This document shows, piece by piece, positions 1-7,446 of a DNA stretch of 34,911 nt. Made by a program: the position numbers and the translations under genes. Below the pieces are notes generated by a model. That model ran no database searches. It saw only the letters and a program-made list of their open reading frames with translations, and was not told the origin of the DNA. The stretch's first letter is position 1. Each line of letters begins with the position of its first letter. The DNA comes from Candidatus Thermoplasmatota archaeon (lineage in GTDB: Archaea > Thermoplasmatota > SW-10-69-26 > JACQPN01 > JAJPHT01). The stretch spans positions 1 through 34,911 of the forward strand of contig DATLGO010000030.1 of assembly GCA_035540375.1 (NCBI GenBank), written 5' to 3'.

Positions 1-21
1 CCCCACCGTTGAAGGCAACCC

Positions 22-27
22 CTAAAT
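22..27 (+). promoter_or_regulatory. TATA-like element of the first gene
   Basis: CTAAAT is centred 27.5 nt before the ATG at 52. The same spacing recurs before many other genes in the window, so this fits a leaderless transcript that begins at the start codon. Confidence 0.45.
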
Positions 28-51
28 GCGCGAACGCCCCCTCGACGACCG

Positions 52-540
52 ATGCCCGTGCGCGACGCGTTGAGCTGGGCCGTGCCCACCGTCCTCCTCG
101 GCGGCGCGGCGTGCGTGAGCTGCACGCTCACCGTCGTGGCCGCGGTGGCCGCGACCGTCGGCATCACGACCGCGCCGCTCCTCCTCGGCCTCCCGCTTGC
201 CGTGGCCCTCCCCGTCGCGGCCGCGAGCGTGGGCGGCTCCGTGCTCGCGTACCGCGCGATGAAGAACGAGGAAGTCGCGTGCGCGGTGAAGCCTGCGCGG
301 CACCCGTACCTGCGCTTCTCAAGACGCAACGCCCTCCTCGGGCTCGCGCTCGCTTTCCTCGCGGTCGCCGGCGTCGCGCTCGCCGCGAAGCTCGCGATCG
401 AGACGTTCACGACGCAGATCTACATGATCCACTGGGACACGACCGTGCCCGCGCTCGTCGCGGCGTTCGCCTGGATCGCGCACGGCGAACTCAACCGCCG
501 CGACGACGCGCGCGCATCGACGGCCCCGCCGCAAGCGTGA
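52..540 (+). CDS. Small membrane protein with a CxxC in its first helix
   Basis: The 162-residue product has about four hydrophobic segments (roughly residues 8-35, 38-62, 91-113 and 127-145). The first contains the motif CVSC, and a further Cys lies in the loop after helix two (EVACAV). This recalls small metal- or thiol-handling membrane proteins such as the MerT/MerC group, but similarity is too weak for a name. The ATG at 52 is supported by a TATA-like CTAAAT 27.5 nt upstream. The reading frame is open to the left edge, so a longer form cannot be excluded. The next gene follows 27 nt after the stop on the same strand. Function unknown. Confidence 0.7.
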   Translation: MPVRDALSWAVPTVLLGGAACVSCTLTVVAAVAATVGITTAPLLLGLPLAVALPVAAASVGGSVLAYRAMKNEEVACAVKPARHPYLRFSRRNALLGLALAFLAVAGVALAAKLAIETFTTQIYMIHWDTTVPALVAAFAWIAHGELNRRDDARASTAPPQA

Positions 541-567
541 AGCCGCCCCGCCGGCCGACCGCGGAAC

Positions 568-1029
568 ATGGCGCGTGAGCGGACGGGACGCGCGGATCGC
601 ATGCTCTGGGCCGCCGCGGGTGGACTCCTCGCGTCGATCGTCATCGGCGTCCCCATGACGATGATGGGCGCGATCGAAGACATGGTCGCGGGGCTCGTGG
701 GAAGCGACAGCCTCGCCGTCGGGTGGGCGATCCACCTCGTCGCCGGCATCGTCTTCGCCGCGCCGTTCGGCTGGCTCGTCGCGCGCGGAAGCCTCCCCGC
801 CATGGTCGGCCTCGGCCTCCTCTACGGCTTCGCGGTCGGCGTCCTCTTCGCGTGGCTCGCCGTCTGGCTCGTTCTCGGCCTCCCCCTCGTCGTCGGCGAG
901 CCGGCGATGGTCACCGACATCGCCCTTCACACCCTCTGGGGCGGCATCGTCGGCGGCGTCGCCTGGCTCGGGTACGCCCGCGCCGCCGGGGGCGAGCGCG
1001 AACGGCGGCGCGTCGGAAGGCCGGTGTGA
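568..1029 (+). CDS. Four-helix membrane protein of unknown function
   Basis: The 153-residue product starts with a short basic stretch (MARERTGRADR) and then has four hydrophobic segments covering almost the whole chain. A basic tail (GERERRRVGRPV) probably faces the cytoplasm. A conserved-looking His sits in helix two (AIHLVAG) and another in helix four (ALHTLWGG). The layout resembles small uncharacterised archaeal membrane proteins. I recognise no enzyme or transporter motif. GTGAAG at 537-542, overlapping the stop codon of the preceding gene, is about 28 nt before the ATG and may be its own promoter. The G-rich array begins 17 nt after the stop. Confidence 0.7.
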   Translation: MARERTGRADRMLWAAAGGLLASIVIGVPMTMMGAIEDMVAGLVGSDSLAVGWAIHLVAGIVFAAPFGWLVARGSLPAMVGLGLLYGFAVGVLFAWLAVWLVLGLPLVVGEPAMVTDIALHTLWGGIVGGVAWLGYARAAGGERERRRVGRPV

Positions 1030-1046
1030 CTGGAGCGAATGTCATC

Positions 1047-1331
1047 GGGACCGGGACCGGGTGTCGGGTCTCGGGACCGGGACCGGGTGTCGGGTCTCGG
1101 GACCGGGACCGGGTGTCGGGTCTCGGGACCGGGACCGGGTGCCGGGACCGGGCGTCGGGTCTCGGGACCGGGACCGGGCGTCGGGTCTCGGGACCGGGAC
1201 CGGGTGCCGGGACCGGGACCGGGCGTCGGGTCTCGGGACCGGGACCGGGTGTCGGGTGCCGGGCGACGGGACCGGGATTCGGGACCGGGCGTCGGGTCCG
1301 GGACCGGGTCCGGGACCGGGTCCGGGACCGG
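1047..1331 (+). repeat. G-rich tandem array with G-quadruplex potential
   Basis: This stretch is built from short units that each begin with GGG: GGGACC, GGGACC, GGGTGTC, GGGTCTC. The four together give a period of 26 bases, seen best in 1047-1250, with degenerate copies (GGGTCC, GGGATTC) towards the right end. Runs of three G separated by 3-4 bases recur across the whole 285 bases, the classic pattern for stacked G-quadruplexes on the + strand. All + frames can be read through as Gly/Pro/Arg/Asp low-complexity peptides, but this is a result of the repeat and not evidence for a gene. The rest of 1030-1393 holds nothing else I can identify. Confidence 0.9.
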
Positions 1332-1405
1332 TTGGTTGTCGCGTGGCGCGACGTCCGGATGATCGTTATTCCCTCTCGTTTCATTTGAGATGGGTGGGTT
1401 TTCCG

Positions 1406-1825
1406 GTGCGGCGATCGCGCGAGGGGTTCGATCACGAGCGCTTCGATGCGTACACCGTGGCGCTCGCGTTCGCGACGCTCACGCGCGAGATCACGCAGGC
1501 GTTGCCGAAAGGGCGACATTCGATCGGCGATCAGCTCGAGGGCGCGGCGGCATCCATCGTCCTCAACCTCGCCGAGGGCGCGGGCGAATTCAGCCGGCGC
1601 GAAAAGGCGAGGTTCTACCGCATCGCGCTCCGATCTGCAACGGAGGCCGCCGCCGCGCTCGACGTCGGCCACGCGCTGGGCTACGTCACGCGCGACCACC
1701 AGGACAACGGGAAGGAGAAGCTGAACCGCATCGCAGCGATGCTTCAAGCGCTCGTGCATCGAACGCGTGGCGTCGAACCCGCGCTCGACCCCTCCGCCAC
1801 GACCGACAACCTCGATGGCACTTGA
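1406..1825 (+). CDS. Four-helix-bundle protein (23S-IVS/Avd-like family)
   Basis: The 139-residue product matches the four-helix-bundle family first found in 23S rRNA intervening sequences and related to the Avd protein of diversity-generating retroelements. The typical blocks are present in order: HERFDAYTVAL near the N-terminus, GDQLEGAAASIVLNLAEGAGEF in the middle, and KARFYRIALRSATEAAAALD with LGYV after it. The frame is open back into the G-rich array, so the start is uncertain. I chose the GTG at 1406, just before the conserved HERFDAY block; GTG at 1394 is also possible. The family forms small helical oligomers and may bind nucleic acid, but its cellular role is poorly known. There is no rRNA or reverse transcriptase here, so the gene stands alone between two repeat arrays. 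Confidence 0.8.
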   Translation: MRRSREGFDHERFDAYTVALAFATLTREITQALPKGRHSIGDQLEGAAASIVLNLAEGAGEFSRREKARFYRIALRSATEAAAALDVGHALGYVTRDHQDNGKEKLNRIAAMLQALVHRTRGVEPALDPSATTDNLDGT

Positions 1826-1847
1826 CGCGACAGCTCAACGCGCGTCC

Positions 1848-2153
1848 GGTCCCGGTCCCGGTCCCGAACACGGACCCGGACCCGGACCCGGGCCCGGGCC
1901 CGGTCCCGGCGCCCGCCGCCCGGCTCCCGGTCCCGGTTCCCGGCGCCCGGCTCCCGGTCCCGGCGCCCGGTCCCGGTTCCCGGCGCCCGGTTCCCGCCGC
2001 CCGGTTCCGGCGCCCGGCTCGCGGTCCCGGCTCCCGGTCCCGGCTCCCGGTCCCGGTTCCCGGCGCCCGGTTCCCGGCGCCTGGTTCCCGGCGCCCGGCT
2101 CCCGGCGCCCGGCTCCCGGTCCCGGTTCCCGGCGCCCGGTTCCCGGCGCCCGG
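1848..2153 (-). repeat. C-rich array (G-rich on the minus strand)
   Basis: The + strand consists of repeating CCC-rich units such as GGTCCC, GGTTCCC, GGCTCCC and GGCGCCC, with a CGGACC variant near the left end. On the minus strand this gives GGG runs every 3-4 bases, so quadruplex potential lies on the strand opposite to the array at 1047-1331. The order of units is less regular than in the left array. Many units are self-complementary (GGCGCC, GGGCCC), so hairpins are also possible. The rest of 1826-2218 holds only the likely promoter of the next gene. Confidence 0.9.
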
Positions 2154-2218
2154 GAATCCAAGTCCGTCTCGCCAGGCCCGACGCCTTCTTCACGCGGCCG
2201 CGCCTTGCGCCCCGTAGG

Positions 2219-3121
2219 ATGCCCGTCGACGCGCTCCTCGTGGCCCAGGCGTTCGTGGCGTCGATCCTGGGCTTCTTCGCGCCGTGCAGCGTGGGCATGC
2301 TCCCGGCGTACGTGGGCTACCTCCTCGGCGAGTCGTCGGGCGGGGGCGCGGCGGCGCCGTCGCGCGCGCACCGGTGGGCGGGCGCGGCGGCGGTGGCGCT
2401 CGGCGGGTTGCTCGTCGCGCTGGGCCTTTTCGAGGTGCAGCGCGTGAACCTGGGCGCCGCGGCGCTGACGCTCGCGCCGCTTGCGGCGCTCGCGGGCGGC
2501 GGGGCGCTCGCGGTGACGGGATTCGTGGCGCTCGCGTCGACGCGCGCGGTGCGGGGCCTCGCGATCGGGGCGCAGGCGAGCCTGGGCGTCGTCGCGGTGC
2601 TCGTCGTCGTGGGGGCGCCCGTCGCGATCCTCGCCTCGGGCCTTCTCACGCTCGGCCGCCTCGCGGCGCTGCTTGCGGTCCTCGGCCTCGTGCTCGCGAC
2701 GCTCGGCGTCGCGACGCTCCTCGGCCGCGACCCGACCGTCCCGTTCGGCTTCGCGGCGCCGACGCGCGTGCCGCGGCCGCTTCGCGCGTTCGTGTTCGGC
2801 GTCGTGTACGGCCTCGTGAGCCTCGGGTGCAATTTCCCGCTCTTCGCGTTCCTCGTCGCCTCCGCGCTCGCGACGGGCGGCGCGGTGGACGCGTTCGCGA
2901 CGTTCGCGGTGTACGCGTTCGGCGTCGCGACGCTTCTCGTCCCGATCGCGGCCGCGGTCGCGACGGGCCGCGGCGTGGCTGTCGTGCGCGCGGCGTCGCG
3001 CCACGTGAAGACCGCGACGGGCGCGCTCCTCGTCGTGGCGGGCCTCTACATGGCGTACTACTACGGCGTCGTGCTCCTCACGGGCGGACCGCCGGCGTGG
3101 GCGTTGCGGGTGTTGGGGTGA
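2219..3121 (+). CDS. ccdA: Cytochrome c biogenesis / thiol-reductant transporter CcdA
   Basis: The 300-residue multi-helix membrane protein belongs to the CcdA/DsbD-beta family, which carries reducing equivalents from cytoplasmic thioredoxin across the membrane for cytochrome c maturation or disulfide exchange. The hallmark block FFAPCSVGMLPAYVGYLL puts the first active Cys at residue 23. The second is Cys204 in LGCNFPLFAFL, at the start of the second half, as expected for the pseudo-symmetrical fold. A run of about eight hydrophobic segments is visible. The ATG at 2219 follows the C-rich array by about 65 nt. CTTCAC at 2188-2193 may serve as TATA element. No partner thioredoxin-like protein follows directly. 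CcmF lies about 17 kb downstream. Confidence 0.9.
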   Translation: MPVDALLVAQAFVASILGFFAPCSVGMLPAYVGYLLGESSGGGAAAPSRAHRWAGAAAVALGGLLVALGLFEVQRVNLGAAALTLAPLAALAGGGALAVTGFVALASTRAVRGLAIGAQASLGVVAVLVVVGAPVAILASGLLTLGRLAALLAVLGLVLATLGVATLLGRDPTVPFGFAAPTRVPRPLRAFVFGVVYGLVSLGCNFPLFAFLVASALATGGAVDAFATFAVYAFGVATLLVPIAAAVATGRGVAVVRAASRHVKTATGALLVVAGLYMAYYYGVVLLTGGPPAWALRVLG

Positions 3122-3135
3122 TTCAATTTTTTCCA
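3121..3135 (+). terminator. Oligo-T terminator after ccdA
   Basis: A run of six T (3127-3132) comes directly after the ccdA stop codon in an otherwise GC-rich sequence. This fits the T-run terminators of archaeal RNA polymerase. The same AT-rich stretch to about 3156 may also hold the promoter of the next gene. Confidence 0.5.
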
Positions 3136-3168
3136 AAATGTTCATGCTTGACATGATTGTGTCAGCTT

Positions 3169-4401
3169 GTGCAGTACGGTCGGACGAGACCTGTCATCGC
3201 CACGCTCGCCATTCTCTTCGCCGGTTGTGTGGCGCCGCTCGCATCCGATTCTGACTCAGGGCCCTCCGTCGAGGATGGGGCTCCCAATCTTCGCGGGCCG
3301 CCTGGGCCAGCCGGTCCCGCGGGGCCACCGGGACCCCCGGGTCCGACCGGCCCTCCCGGCCCGCAGGGGTCCTCGGGTGCCGCCGGCGAGCGCGGGCCAC
3401 CTGGAGTCGAGGCCGACGCGTCGCAAGATTGGTCTCGCGGACCACTCTTCTACACGAGCATCCGCGATGCATCGACGTTCGTTGTCCATGACTCGGTCCG
3501 GGAACGGTCGTACATCTTCCGTCCCGGCGGTGTGAATCCGCCGGGGAGTCCGAGCCAGTATTTTGACATCGCCAACAACGTCTATCGGAATTATCACCCT
3601 CCGCCCGCCGACGTCGACATTCCGGGAGCCTTCGGATCGGGGGCGAGCGGCGCGTTCGACGGCAACCGGACGATCTACGTCGTTCTAGGGGGCGGGTCAA
3701 AGATGTTCTTGAAATACGACACAGGGACGCCCCATGCGGTCTTGAACGGCCCCGATGACCGGGGTATCGGCTGGACGCGCCTCGCCGACGTGCCCGTCGA
3801 GGTAGGCGAGGGAGCCGCGACGTTCATCGCCGATGCGCGCATCTTCGTCGCGCCGGGGCGTGCGACTCGCTACTGGTACGCGTTCAACATCGACACCGGC
3901 GAGTGGTCGCGCTTACCGGATTTGCCCTCGAGCGATCCGGAGGCGGGGAAGGTCGGAAACATCGTCGGCCATTTCGGGCTCACGGGCGTCGTCCTAAACG
4001 ACCGCTACATCCTCCTATCAACGCGTCATCACATCCTGAGATATGACGTCGAGACTGACGGGTGGATCGGCAACGGGTTCGGCAGCGAAACGTACACAAC
4101 ATTACGCTTCACGCTCGGCGAAGGGGCCGCCATGGTCACGGATCCAGCAACATCGACAATCTGGATCCTCCGCGGACTCCGCACGGGCCAGCTGGGCGCG
4201 ATCACAACGAGCGATGCAACGGGCTCCAACCCGCGATTCTTCTTCGTCGATACGGACGTTCCCGCTCCCGTGAGCGTGGCCGGGCCGCGCATGGTCCTGA
4301 CGGCGGCGACGGGAACAAAGGAGATCCTCGTTTGGCCCGCGGACGGGACCGGTCGGCTATGGCGGACGCCCGTGTCCGCGTTGGGTCTCGTCCCCACTTA
4401 G
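3169..4401 (+). CDS. Collagen-like lipoprotein with beta-propeller-like domain
   Basis: The 410-residue product has a short signal peptide ending in a lipobox (LFAGC, Cys20 with the GTG start at 3169), so it is probably anchored to the outer face of the membrane. Residues about 43-81 are 13 uninterrupted Gly-X-Y triplets, mostly GPP and GPA, as in collagen. The remaining 330 residues show repeating strands ending in Trp or Tyr plus Gly/Asp turns (for example [17 protein letters not shown] and [14 protein letters not shown]), typical of Kelch-like propellers. TTG at 3157 is an alternative start. Codons ending in A or T (TTA, CTA, TCA) are clearly more frequent than in the neighbours, which suggests recent acquisition. 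The ligand is unknown. Collagen triplets could make it a trimer. Confidence 0.8.
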   Translation: MQYGRTRPVIATLAILFAGCVAPLASDSDSGPSVEDGAPNLRGPPGPAGPAGPPGPPGPTGPPGPQGSSGAAGERGPPGVEADASQDWSRGPLFYTSIRDASTFVVHDSVRERSYIFRPGGVNPPGSPSQYFDIANNVYRNYHPPPADVDIPGAFGSGASGAFDGNRTIYVVLGGGSKMFLKYDTGTPHAVLNGPDDRGIGWTRLADVPVEVGEGAATFIADARIFVAPGRATRYWYAFNIDTGEWSRLPDLPSSDPEAGKVGNIVGHFGLTGVVLNDRYILLSTRHHILRYDVETDGWIGNGFGSETYTTLRFTLGEGAAMVTDPATSTIWILRGLRTGQLGAITTSDATGSNPRFFFVDTDVPAPVSVAGPRMVLTAATGTKEILVWPADGTGRLWRTPVSALGLVPT

Positions 4402-4422
4402 CGCTCGTCGGCCCCGCCCGCC

Positions 4423-5466
4423 CTACAACCGCACCGCATACGCGTGGATGACCGCGCTCTCCGCGTCGCCAAGCGCGATGGGGATCTGCTTCCACGTCTC
4501 CGCGCGCAGGTCGCCGACGACGAAGAGGCCGGGGATGGGTTCGCCGTCCTCGCCGAGGACCTCGCAGTCCTCGGTCGAGGTCACGTACCCGTCGCGGTCG
4601 ATCGCGGCGCCGGCCTGCTTCGCGAGATCGTTCGTGACCTTGAACCACCCGAACGAGACCCACGCCTTGTCGAAGTCCTCGCGCGTGCCGTCGTCGAAGA
4701 CGAGTCGGATGCGGTCCTCCCTCTGGCCTTCGAGATTCGCGATCGTCTTGTCGATCACGGGGATGCCGAGCGCTTCCGTGTCGCGGATGAGGGCTCCGTG
4801 CCGCGCGTGGTCGTGGCCGGGTTCGCCCGTGACGCAGGCGATGCACGTCACGAGCACCGTTTCGCTCGCGCCGAAGTGGTCGCGCAGCGACTCCGCGATG
4901 CCGGCGGAGCCGCGGCCGAGGCCGAGCACCGCGACGCGCTTCCCGCGGATCGTGTGCCCGTCGCAGAGGAGGCAGTAGTCGGCGAGGCCTTTGTTCGCGT
5001 ACGGCAGGATGGCCGTGATGTCGTACGTGTTCTCGCCGATGTACGGCTGGCGGTCCACGACGCCCGTTGCGAGGACGACGGCGCGCGCCCGCGCCTCGAC
5101 CGTCTCGCCGCGGCCGTTGCGGCCGACGACGCGGTGGCCGCCGAGGCGCCACACGCCGCCCGCGCGTTCGAGCGTCGCGATCTCGACGGGCTCCTCGAAG
5201 CGCACGAAGCGGCGTCCCGCGACCTTTTCCGCGTGCGCGATCTGCGCGCGGAGGTCGTCCATGACCTTCCGTCCCGAGACGCCTTCGGGGTAGCCGGGGA
5301 TGTTGTCCATCTTCGGCACGAAGAACGCGCGGCTCGTGCGCCTGCCCTTGTCGAGCACGATCGCGGTGTGGAAGAGGAGCGCGCTCTTCAGCGCGGCCAT
5401 GAGGCCCGCGGGGCCCGCGCCCACGATCGCGAGGTCGAAGACGCCGTCGGCCGGGAGGTCGTCCAT
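4423..5466 (-). CDS. Thioredoxin-reductase-like flavoprotein
   Basis: The 347-residue product is a two-dinucleotide-domain NAD(P)/FAD oxidoreductase of the thioredoxin reductase type. The FAD site GAGPAG is at residues 16-21, and ATGVVDRQP is the second FAD-contact motif. CLLCDG (Cys165, Cys168) matches the redox-active CxxCDG of thioredoxin reductases. GLGRGSAG (about 182-189) is the pyridine-nucleotide site, and FVVGDLRAETWKQ is the C-terminal FAD motif. The likely job is passing electrons from NAD(P)H to a thioredoxin-like partner, although ferredoxin-linked variants exist and the donor cannot be read from the sequence. The ATG at 5466 is preferred; an in-frame TTG at 5478 is also open. 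It is transcribed divergently from gene A of the secreted family. Confidence 0.85.
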   Translation of the reverse strand: MDDLPADGVFDLAIVGAGPAGLMAALKSALLFHTAIVLDKGRRTSRAFFVPKMDNIPGYPEGVSGRKVMDDLRAQIAHAEKVAGRRFVRFEEPVEIATLERAGGVWRLGGHRVVGRNGRGETVEARARAVVLATGVVDRQPYIGENTYDITAILPYANKGLADYCLLCDGHTIRGKRVAVLGLGRGSAGIAESLRDHFGASETVLVTCIACVTGEPGHDHARHGALIRDTEALGIPVIDKTIANLEGQREDRIRLVFDDGTREDFDKAWVSFGWFKVTNDLAKQAGAAIDRDGYVTSTEDCEVLGEDGEPIPGLFVVGDLRAETWKQIPIALGDAESAVIHAYAVRL

Positions 5467-5554
5467 GGGGAGCCGCAAGAGGTCCGTGACGGATCATCCA
5501 ATCGCCTGCCGGGGGACCGTATTTGCCTTTACGTGGCGACGGGGACGGGAATGT

Positions 5555-5590
5555 CTTAAGGGTCGCCAGGTACCATGGGCGCTGGGAGGC
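5555..5590 (+). promoter_or_regulatory. Promoter and leader of gene A (CTTAAG ... GGAGGC)
   Basis: CTTAAG at 5555-5560 and GGAGGC at 5585-5590 precede the TTG start at 5598. The centre of CTTAAG is 40.5 nt from the start. The other three units of this family have the same arrangement, one base shorter. Confidence 0.65.
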
Positions 5591-5597
5591 TCCCCCT

Positions 5598-7325
5598 TTG
5601 AACGCCCGCACCCTGTCCGCCCTCGTCCTCGCCGCGCTCCTTCTCGGCCCCGGCTTTGCGGCGGCCAAGGTCGTCCTCCGCGCCGAATACGTGGTCGAGA
5701 CCGGCTACGAGACGGGCGAGACGAACCGGATGCTCCTCGACGCGGCGGGGCAGCGCAACTGCCTCGACGCGCCCGCGTCCCTCGAGGCGGCCGCGCGCCC
5801 CGGTTGCGCGTTCGGGCCGACGGGTGAGGCGTATCCCGCGGTCGGCATCCGGGTCCTCGACGCGATCCTCTACGGCGCAGGCCTCAGCGATCCCGTGGGC
5901 GACGCGCGCGCCATCCTCGCGGACCCCAGGGCGAACGCCTCGGCGGCCGCGAACGACGCGAAACGCGGCATGAACCCCCACCGCGCGTCGGGCGGCGTCG
6001 CCCCCGACCTCATCCTGCCGGGCCGCGGGCAGCTCTGGGCGTGGCACGGACGGTGGAACGACCTCGACGGCGACGGCGCGATCGACATCGCGACGATTCC
6101 TCTGGGCCCGCGCCCGCGCAACGAGTGGTCGCCCGACCGGCAGGCCCCGATCGTCGCCTATGTCGAGCCCGGAAGCCACCCGTCGTTCACGAACTTCCAT
6201 CGGCCCGACGAGGTCTCGCCGGACATGTACCTCGTGTGGAACGACGACGAGTTCGCGCACCATTCGGGCGGCGATGCGGGCATCCGCGTGAGCGGCAACA
6301 TCGAGGCCGCGGTGCCTTATTCGGTCCTCCTGACCGGCTCGCTTTTCGAAGTCGTGACCCTCAGCACCGTGACGGACGCCATCCTCGCGCCGAGCGCGGG
6401 CGGGAAACCGTACACCCCGCGCGAAACCTCGCTCGTGGACGTCGATCGTTACGCGGCCGCCGCGCCCGGCCCGGTCGCCGGACTCTACGCAGGCGCGCTC
6501 GCCTCGACGCTGCGTCCCTTCACCACGCCCTCTCTCGGCTATTGCCCGAACGCCTGCCGGCCCGGCCCGGTTTCCTTCGCGGACACGCCGCTCGAAGGTC
6601 CCGGCAACGCCCTCGTCGGCGCGCCGTTTGCGCCGTACCCCCAGGAATGGCGCCCGGGAAGCCTGTCGACGAACGCGGGTCGGCACGTCGAGTATCTCGC
6701 GGGCTACGAGGATTGGATCGATCTCCACCCCCGCTGGTCCCCCTTGGGGGGCGGGACCGCGACGCGCTCCTCTCCGCTTCCGGGCCGGGGCGCGGACGGC
6801 GCGATGGCGATGATGCCCGGCGTCTTCTCGGCCGAGGTGCGTCTCGGTCTCTGGCACGACCTCGACGGCGACGGCTTTGTGGGGACCGCGCGCGAAGGCG
6901 ACCCGTACCACGGCGGGAGCCGCCCCGTGGCGGACGATTACACGAACCCGCGCGGGGAGTTCTTCGGCGCGAACGCCGTCTACAAGGGATCAAGCTCCGC
7001 GGCGCTGTCGTTCGCGGTCGACCTCTTCCCCGAGACGACGTGGGGCAACGGCGTCTGGCCGCTCGACATCAATGGGCGACCCTTGAACGTCGTCACGGGC
7101 GCGGAGCCGATCCGCATCGCCGTCGCGCGCGACGAGAACGTCCCGGGTTACTACAGCGCGTGGACGACCGTCCTCATGCCGGAGGGGTCGCCCGCCTTCA
7201 CAGTCTGCACGGACGCGGTCGAGATGCTGCGGTCGATCGGAGCGGGCGAGGAGCGGCTCGTCCTGCGCGACTGCGACCGCGTCGCGGCGTGGGACGTCGA
7301 CGCGACGCTTGCGCAGACGTCCTGA
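5598..7325 (+). CDS. Secreted paired-cysteine family protein A
   Basis: First of seven tandem relatives; 575 residues. The signal peptide (MNARTLSALVLAALLLG..., cut near AAA-K) has no twin Arg or lipobox, and there is no C-terminal membrane helix, so the protein is probably released. The conserved layout is: GQRNC (Cys55) and Cys70; IRVLDA; HRASGG; LILPGRGQLWAWHG followed by the first acidic loop WNDLDGDG (Trp153); NEW; YVEPGSHP; GSLF; TSLVDVDRY; YCPNAC (Cys316, Cys320); STNAGR; WIDLHPRWSP; second loop WHDLDGDGFVG (Trp419) and DPYHGGSRP; then Cys537 and DCD at Cys559. It has six cysteines in total. The start is TTG, chosen for the GGAGGC seven bases upstream and the clean signal peptide. I recognise no known family. 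Confidence 0.92.
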   Translation: MNARTLSALVLAALLLGPGFAAAKVVLRAEYVVETGYETGETNRMLLDAAGQRNCLDAPASLEAAARPGCAFGPTGEAYPAVGIRVLDAILYGAGLSDPVGDARAILADPRANASAAANDAKRGMNPHRASGGVAPDLILPGRGQLWAWHGRWNDLDGDGAIDIATIPLGPRPRNEWSPDRQAPIVAYVEPGSHPSFTNFHRPDEVSPDMYLVWNDDEFAHHSGGDAGIRVSGNIEAAVPYSVLLTGSLFEVVTLSTVTDAILAPSAGGKPYTPRETSLVDVDRYAAAAPGPVAGLYAGALASTLRPFTTPSLGYCPNACRPGPVSFADTPLEGPGNALVGAPFAPYPQEWRPGSLSTNAGRHVEYLAGYEDWIDLHPRWSPLGGGTATRSSPLPGRGADGAMAMMPGVFSAEVRLGLWHDLDGDGFVGTAREGDPYHGGSRPVADDYTNPRGEFFGANAVYKGSSSAALSFAVDLFPETTWGNGVWPLDINGRPLNVVTGAEPIRIAVARDENVPGYYSAWTTVLMPEGSPAFTVCTDAVEMLRSIGAGEERLVLRDCDRVAAWDVDATLAQTS

Positions 7326-7341
7326 CCCGTCGCGCGGGCCT

Positions 7342-7387
7342 GGGCGACCCGCCCCTCCCGGATCGGGAACGGGTCGGGGGGTCGCCC
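7342..7387 (+). terminator. Inverted repeat after gene A
   Basis: GGGCGACCC (7342-7350) and GGGTCGCCC (7379-7387) form perfect 9-base arms around a 28-base loop that contains a smaller CCCG/CGGG hairpin. It sits between the stop of A and the promoter of B. It may be a transcript end or mRNA-stabilising structure. There is no T run, so an archaeal terminator function is uncertain. Confidence 0.4.
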
Positions 7388-7404
7388 GACGGCAGGGGGG
7401 AGCG

Positions 7405-7441
7405 CTTAAGCGATCCCAGGCCGCATGGGCGGGTCGGAGGC
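7405..7441 (+). promoter_or_regulatory. Promoter and leader of the B-C unit
   Basis: AGCGCTTAAG ends at 7410 after a purine-rich BRE-like stretch (GGGGGG). GGAGGC lies at 7436-7441, five bases before the ATG at 7447. The centre of CTTAAG is 39.5 nt from the start. The predicted transcript would begin just before GGAGGC. Confidence 0.7.
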
Positions 7442-7446
7442 TTTCC

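Noticed and set aside
1047-1331. CRISPR array
   Set aside because: The units are 6-7 bases long and directly abut. There are no unique spacers of 30-40 bases and no cas genes.
1061-1400. Long + strand open frames through the G-rich array, encoding Gly/Pro/Arg/Asp repeat peptides fused to the four-helix protein
   Set aside because: The repeat lacks stop codons in every + frame, so open frames are expected by chance. The family's conserved region starts after the array.
1406-2153. Diversity-generating retroelement (Avd-like gene beside repeats)
   Set aside because: No reverse transcriptase frame and no pair of near-identical template/variable repeats with adenine-specific differences were found in the window.
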